The position numbers and the translations under genes are program-made. Shown here one piece after another: positions 14,552 to 17,238 of a stretch of 17,238 nucleotides of DNA. Each line of letters opens with the position of its first letter. Positions within the stretch are counted from its first letter, which is position 1. The notes beneath the pieces were generated by a model. It saw nothing but the letters and a program-made list of their open reading frames with translations. It was not told the DNA's origin and made no database searches. The DNA is taken from positions 1 through 17,238 of the forward strand of contig DOUU01000396.1 of the NCBI GenBank assembly GCA_003520425.1. Reading direction: 5' to 3'. The stretch comes from Deltaproteobacteria bacterium (GTDB taxonomy: Bacteria; Myxococcota_A; UBA9160).

Positions 14552-17238
14552 ATGGAACTCGATCACGTTCTGATCCACGGTGCTCGCGAGCACAACCTCC
14601 AGTCCGTCGACGTGCGCATCCCGAAAAAGAAGCTCGTCGTCCTGACTGGCGTTTCGGGCTCGGGCAAGTCCTCCCTGGCCTTTGACACCCTGTACGCCGA
14701 AGGTCAGCGTCGCTATGTCGAATCGCTCTCCGCCTACGCCCGCCAGTTCCTCGGTCAGATGGAGAAGCCGAAATACGACACGATTCGCGGCCTCTCCCCG
14801 ACGATCTCGATCGAACAGAAGACCACCGGGACCAATCCGCGATCGACGGTCGGCACCATCACCGAAATCTCCGACTATCTGCGCGTCCTCTTTGCGCGCG
14901 TCGGCACGCAACATTGCCCGCAGTGTGGCCGCACCGTGCGCGGCCAGACCGCCCAGCAAATCGCCCGGGAGATCCTGACGCTGCCGCAAGGCACACGCCT
15001 TGCCCTGGTTGCACCGCTGCTCGTGAACCGAAAGGGCGAGCACCGTGAGCTCCTGGCCGATGCCCGCAAGTCGGGTTTCGTGCGCCTGAGAATCGATGGC
15101 GAAGTCGTGCTGTCCGAGGACCTGAGTGCTCTCGACAAGCGCCGGAAGCATCACGTCGAGGCGGTGGTGGACCGGATCGTCGTGGCATCGGGTCTCGTCT
15201 CTCGCGTCACGGGGTCCGTGGAGACGGCGCTCAAGGTCGGCGGCGGAACGCTGATCGCCGCGGTCGAGGGCCAGAAGGACCGCGTCTTCTCCGAGCGCAT
15301 GGCGTGCAGCGCCTGCGGGATCTCGTTTCCGGAGCTTACGCCGCAGAGCTTCTCCTTCAACAGCCCGCAAGGCATGTGTTCGGAGTGCAACGGATTGGGC
15401 TCGCGGGTGGAGATCGACCCTCAGCTCGTGATTCCCGACGAGTCGCTCTCCATCGATCAGGGTGCGATCAAGCCGTGGGGAAAGGAGATCTCAAAGAAAT
15501 CGAGCTGGAGCGGCCTGCGCACCCAAATCCTGAAGCAGCTTGGCATCCCGTTCGATGTGCCGATCCGGGCGCTCACGAAGAGGCAGCGGCAGGTCTTGCT
15601 GAACGGCGCTGGGAGCCGCGAGTTCCGTGTGACCTGGAAGGGCAAGGAGGGCGGCAAGGCCTCCTTCGTCATGACCTGGGAAGGTGTCTTGCCGCGCCTC
15701 ATGCGCCGCTTCCGCGAGACGAGCTCCGAGAGCGCCAGGCGCTGGTACGCGCAGTTCCTCGGGGATACCGAATGCTCGGCATGCGCCGGTGTACGTCTGC
15801 GACCCGAGAGCGCGGCCGTGCGGATTGGCGGCAAGAGCATCGCCGAGCTTTCGGCGCTGACGATCGAAGACGCACGCCAGTTCCTCTCCGAGCTCGCGCT
15901 CGAAGGAGCGGCCCGGGAAATCGCAGCGGAGCTCCTGAAGGAGATCCGCGGCCGCCTCGATTTTCTCGCGGCCGTCGGCCTGGCGTACCTGTCTCTCGAC
16001 CGCGCTGGACCCTCTCTTTCCGGCGGCGAATCGCAGCGCATTCGGCTGGCTTCCCAGGTGGGGAGCGAGCTCACGGGCGTGATCTACATCCTCGATGAGC
16101 CGTCGATCGGCTTGCATCAGCGCGACAATCGGCGCCTGCTCGACACCCTCTTTCGCCTGCGCGACATCGGGAACACGGTGGTGGTGGTGGAACACGACGA
16201 GGAGACCATCCGCGCCGCCGATCACGTGATCGATTTCGGACCGGGCGCCGGCGTCGCCGGCGGACGGATCGTCCACGCCGGCACGCCGTCGTCCCTTGCG
16301 CGCAACCGCGAATCGGTGACCGGTGCCTATCTCTCCGGGCGCCTGCGGATCGAGGTGCCCGCCGAGCGCCGCCGTCCGACCGGGGCGCTCAAGCTGCTTG
16401 GGGCCCGCGAGAACAATCTCGCCGACGTGGACGTGGAGATCCCCCTGGGTGTGCTGACGGCAGTGACGGGGGTCTCGGGCGCCGGCAAATCGACCCTGGT
16501 GAACGATATCCTCTATCCCGCCCTGGCTCGCAAGCTTCACGCTGCGGGCCGACGGCCTGGCGCGCATCGGGCGATTGCGGGCACCGAGCAGCTGGACAAG
16601 GTGATCAGCATCGATCAGCGCCCGATCGGACGGACGCCGCGCAGCAATCCCGTCACTTACATCAAAGTCTTCGACGCGATTCGGGAGTTCTTTGCCCTGC
16701 TGCCGGATGCGCGCGTACACGGCTACAAGCCCGGACGCTTCTCCTTCAACGTGAAGGGTGGCCGGTGCGAGGCGTGCCAGGGCGACGGCGTACGCCAGAT
16801 CGAGATGCACTTTCTGCCTGACGTGTATGTGAAATGCGAAGAATGCCAGGGCCGCCGCTTCAACGCGGCCACCCTCGCCGTCCACTACAAGGGTCGGTCC
16901 ATCGCAGACGTGCTCGAGCTGACGGTCGCCGAGGCCCTCGACCTGTTCGCCGTGCACCCGACGATCGCTCCGCCTCTGCGGTTGCTTGCGGACGTGGGCC
17001 TCGAGTACCTCCACCTCGGTCAACCGTCTCCGACTCTCTCGGGTGGAGAGGCACAACGCATCAAGCTGTCGCGAGAGCTCGCCCGCCGTGCGACAGGCCG
17101 GACCCTGTACGTGCTCGACGAGCCGACGACCGGCCTTCACTTCCACGACGTGAGGAAGCTGCTGGACGTGCTCGGGCGCCTCGTCGACGCCGGCAACACG
17201 GTCCTCGTGATCGAACACAACCTGGATGTCATCAAGAC
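14552..17238 (+). CDS. uvrA: Excinuclease ABC subunit A (3' end outside window)
   Basis: 895 residues are visible and the frame runs off the right edge at DVIK, about 50-70 residues short of a typical UvrA end. UvrA is the dimeric ATPase that finds DNA damage and loads UvrB in nucleotide excision repair. Both ABC modules are present. The first has Walker A GVSGSGKS (33-40), signature LSGGESQR (489-496) and Walker B ILDEP (513-517). The second has Walker A GVSGAGKS (640-647), LSGGEAQR (829-836) and VLDEPTTGLH. Zinc sites are Cys252/255/276/279 and Cys739/742/762/765. ATG 14552 gives the family opening GAREHNL. An in-frame TAA at 14534-14536 excludes upstream starts. No Shine-Dalgarno is present, which is unusual beside its neighbours. 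The length and domain order match single-copy housekeeping UvrA. Confidence 0.97.
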   Translation, partial: MELDHVLIHGAREHNLQSVDVRIPKKKLVVLTGVSGSGKSSLAFDTLYAEGQRRYVESLSAYARQFLGQMEKPKYDTIRGLSPTISIEQKTTGTNPRSTVGTITEISDYLRVLFARVGTQHCPQCGRTVRGQTAQQIAREILTLPQGTRLALVAPLLVNRKGEHRELLADARKSGFVRLRIDGEVVLSEDLSALDKRRKHHVEAVVDRIVVASGLVSRVTGSVETALKVGGGTLIAAVEGQKDRVFSERMACSACGISFPELTPQSFSFNSPQGMCSECNGLGSRVEIDPQLVIPDESLSIDQGAIKPWGKEISKKSSWSGLRTQILKQLGIPFDVPIRALTKRQRQVLLNGAGSREFRVTWKGKEGGKASFVMTWEGVLPRLMRRFRETSSESARRWYAQFLGDTECSACAGVRLRPESAAVRIGGKSIAELSALTIEDARQFLSELALEGAAREIAAELLKEIRGRLDFLAAVGLAYLSLDRAGPSLSGGESQRIRLASQVGSELTGVIYILDEPSIGLHQRDNRRLLDTLFRLRDIGNTVVVVEHDEETIRAADHVIDFGPGAGVAGGRIVHAGTPSSLARNRESVTGAYLSGRLRIEVPAERRRPTGALKLLGARENNLADVDVEIPLGVLTAVTGVSGAGKSTLVNDILYPALARKLHAAGRRPGAHRAIAGTEQLDKVISIDQRPIGRTPRSNPVTYIKVFDAIREFFALLPDARVHGYKPGRFSFNVKGGRCEACQGDGVRQIEMHFLPDVYVKCEECQGRRFNAATLAVHYKGRSIADVLELTVAEALDLFAVHPTIAPPLRLLADVGLEYLHLGQPSPTLSGGEAQRIKLSRELARRATGRTLYVLDEPTTGLHFHDVRKLLDVLGRLVDAGNTVLVIEHNLDVIK

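Noticed and set aside
15491..17218. 575-residue minus-strand open frame opposite uvrA
   Set aside because: The uvrA reading frame is unambiguous; the antisense frame is a codon-bias shadow.
1..17238. Defence island, mobile element, CRISPR array or biosynthetic cluster
   Set aside because: No transposase, integrase, repeat-spacer array, restriction/toxin gene or synthase was seen, and base composition looks uniform by eye across the genes.

Overview
The window is GC-rich bacterial chromosomal DNA packed with conventional genes. No IS element, CRISPR array, phage gene, tRNA or rRNA was recognised. The gene set suggests a Gram-negative of the former Deltaproteobacteria (Myxococcota or Desulfobacterota/Binatota-like). 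The clues are GatCAB, an AsmA-type envelope protein, a response regulator carrying a DUF4388/PATAN domain, a periplasmic c-type cytochrome and a paired acyl-CoA dehydrogenase. This placement is an inference from domain style, not a measured phylogeny.

Layout. (1) A DEAD-box RNA helicase runs leftward off the left edge and is divergent from gatC across about 50 bp. (2) A rightward block gatC-gatA-gatB-asmA-mtnA (1446-7885) has start/stop overlaps or a 5-nt gap at every junction, so it reads as one operon. GatCAB amidates mischarged Glu-tRNA(Gln) and/or Asp-tRNA(Asn). The AsmA-like protein is an inner-membrane-anchored envelope protein. MtnA is the methylthioribose-1-phosphate isomerase of methionine salvage. 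(3) After a 224-bp gap containing small palindromes come a four-module regulator (receiver, DUF4388/PATAN, J-domain, TPR-like) and, 14 bp later, the branched-chain aminotransferase ilvE. (4) A 419-bp gene-free stretch with a likely terminator, a strong hairpin and a promoter/operator candidate precedes two adjacent acyl-CoA dehydrogenase genes. These look like the two unlike subunits of a heteromeric enzyme. (5) A small periplasmic mono-heme cytochrome c faces them on the minus strand. (6) A divergent uvrA (nucleotide excision repair) runs off the right edge about 50 to 70 residues before its expected end.

Most of the window is housekeeping. The items most worth a second look are the receiver-PATAN-J-TPR fusion, the dehydrogenase pair in which only the second subunit keeps the recognisable catalytic and FAD signatures, and the 6-4-6 palindrome sitting on the predicted transcription start in front of that pair. 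The mixed gatCAB-asmA-mtnA operon and the structured 419-bp gap are also of interest.
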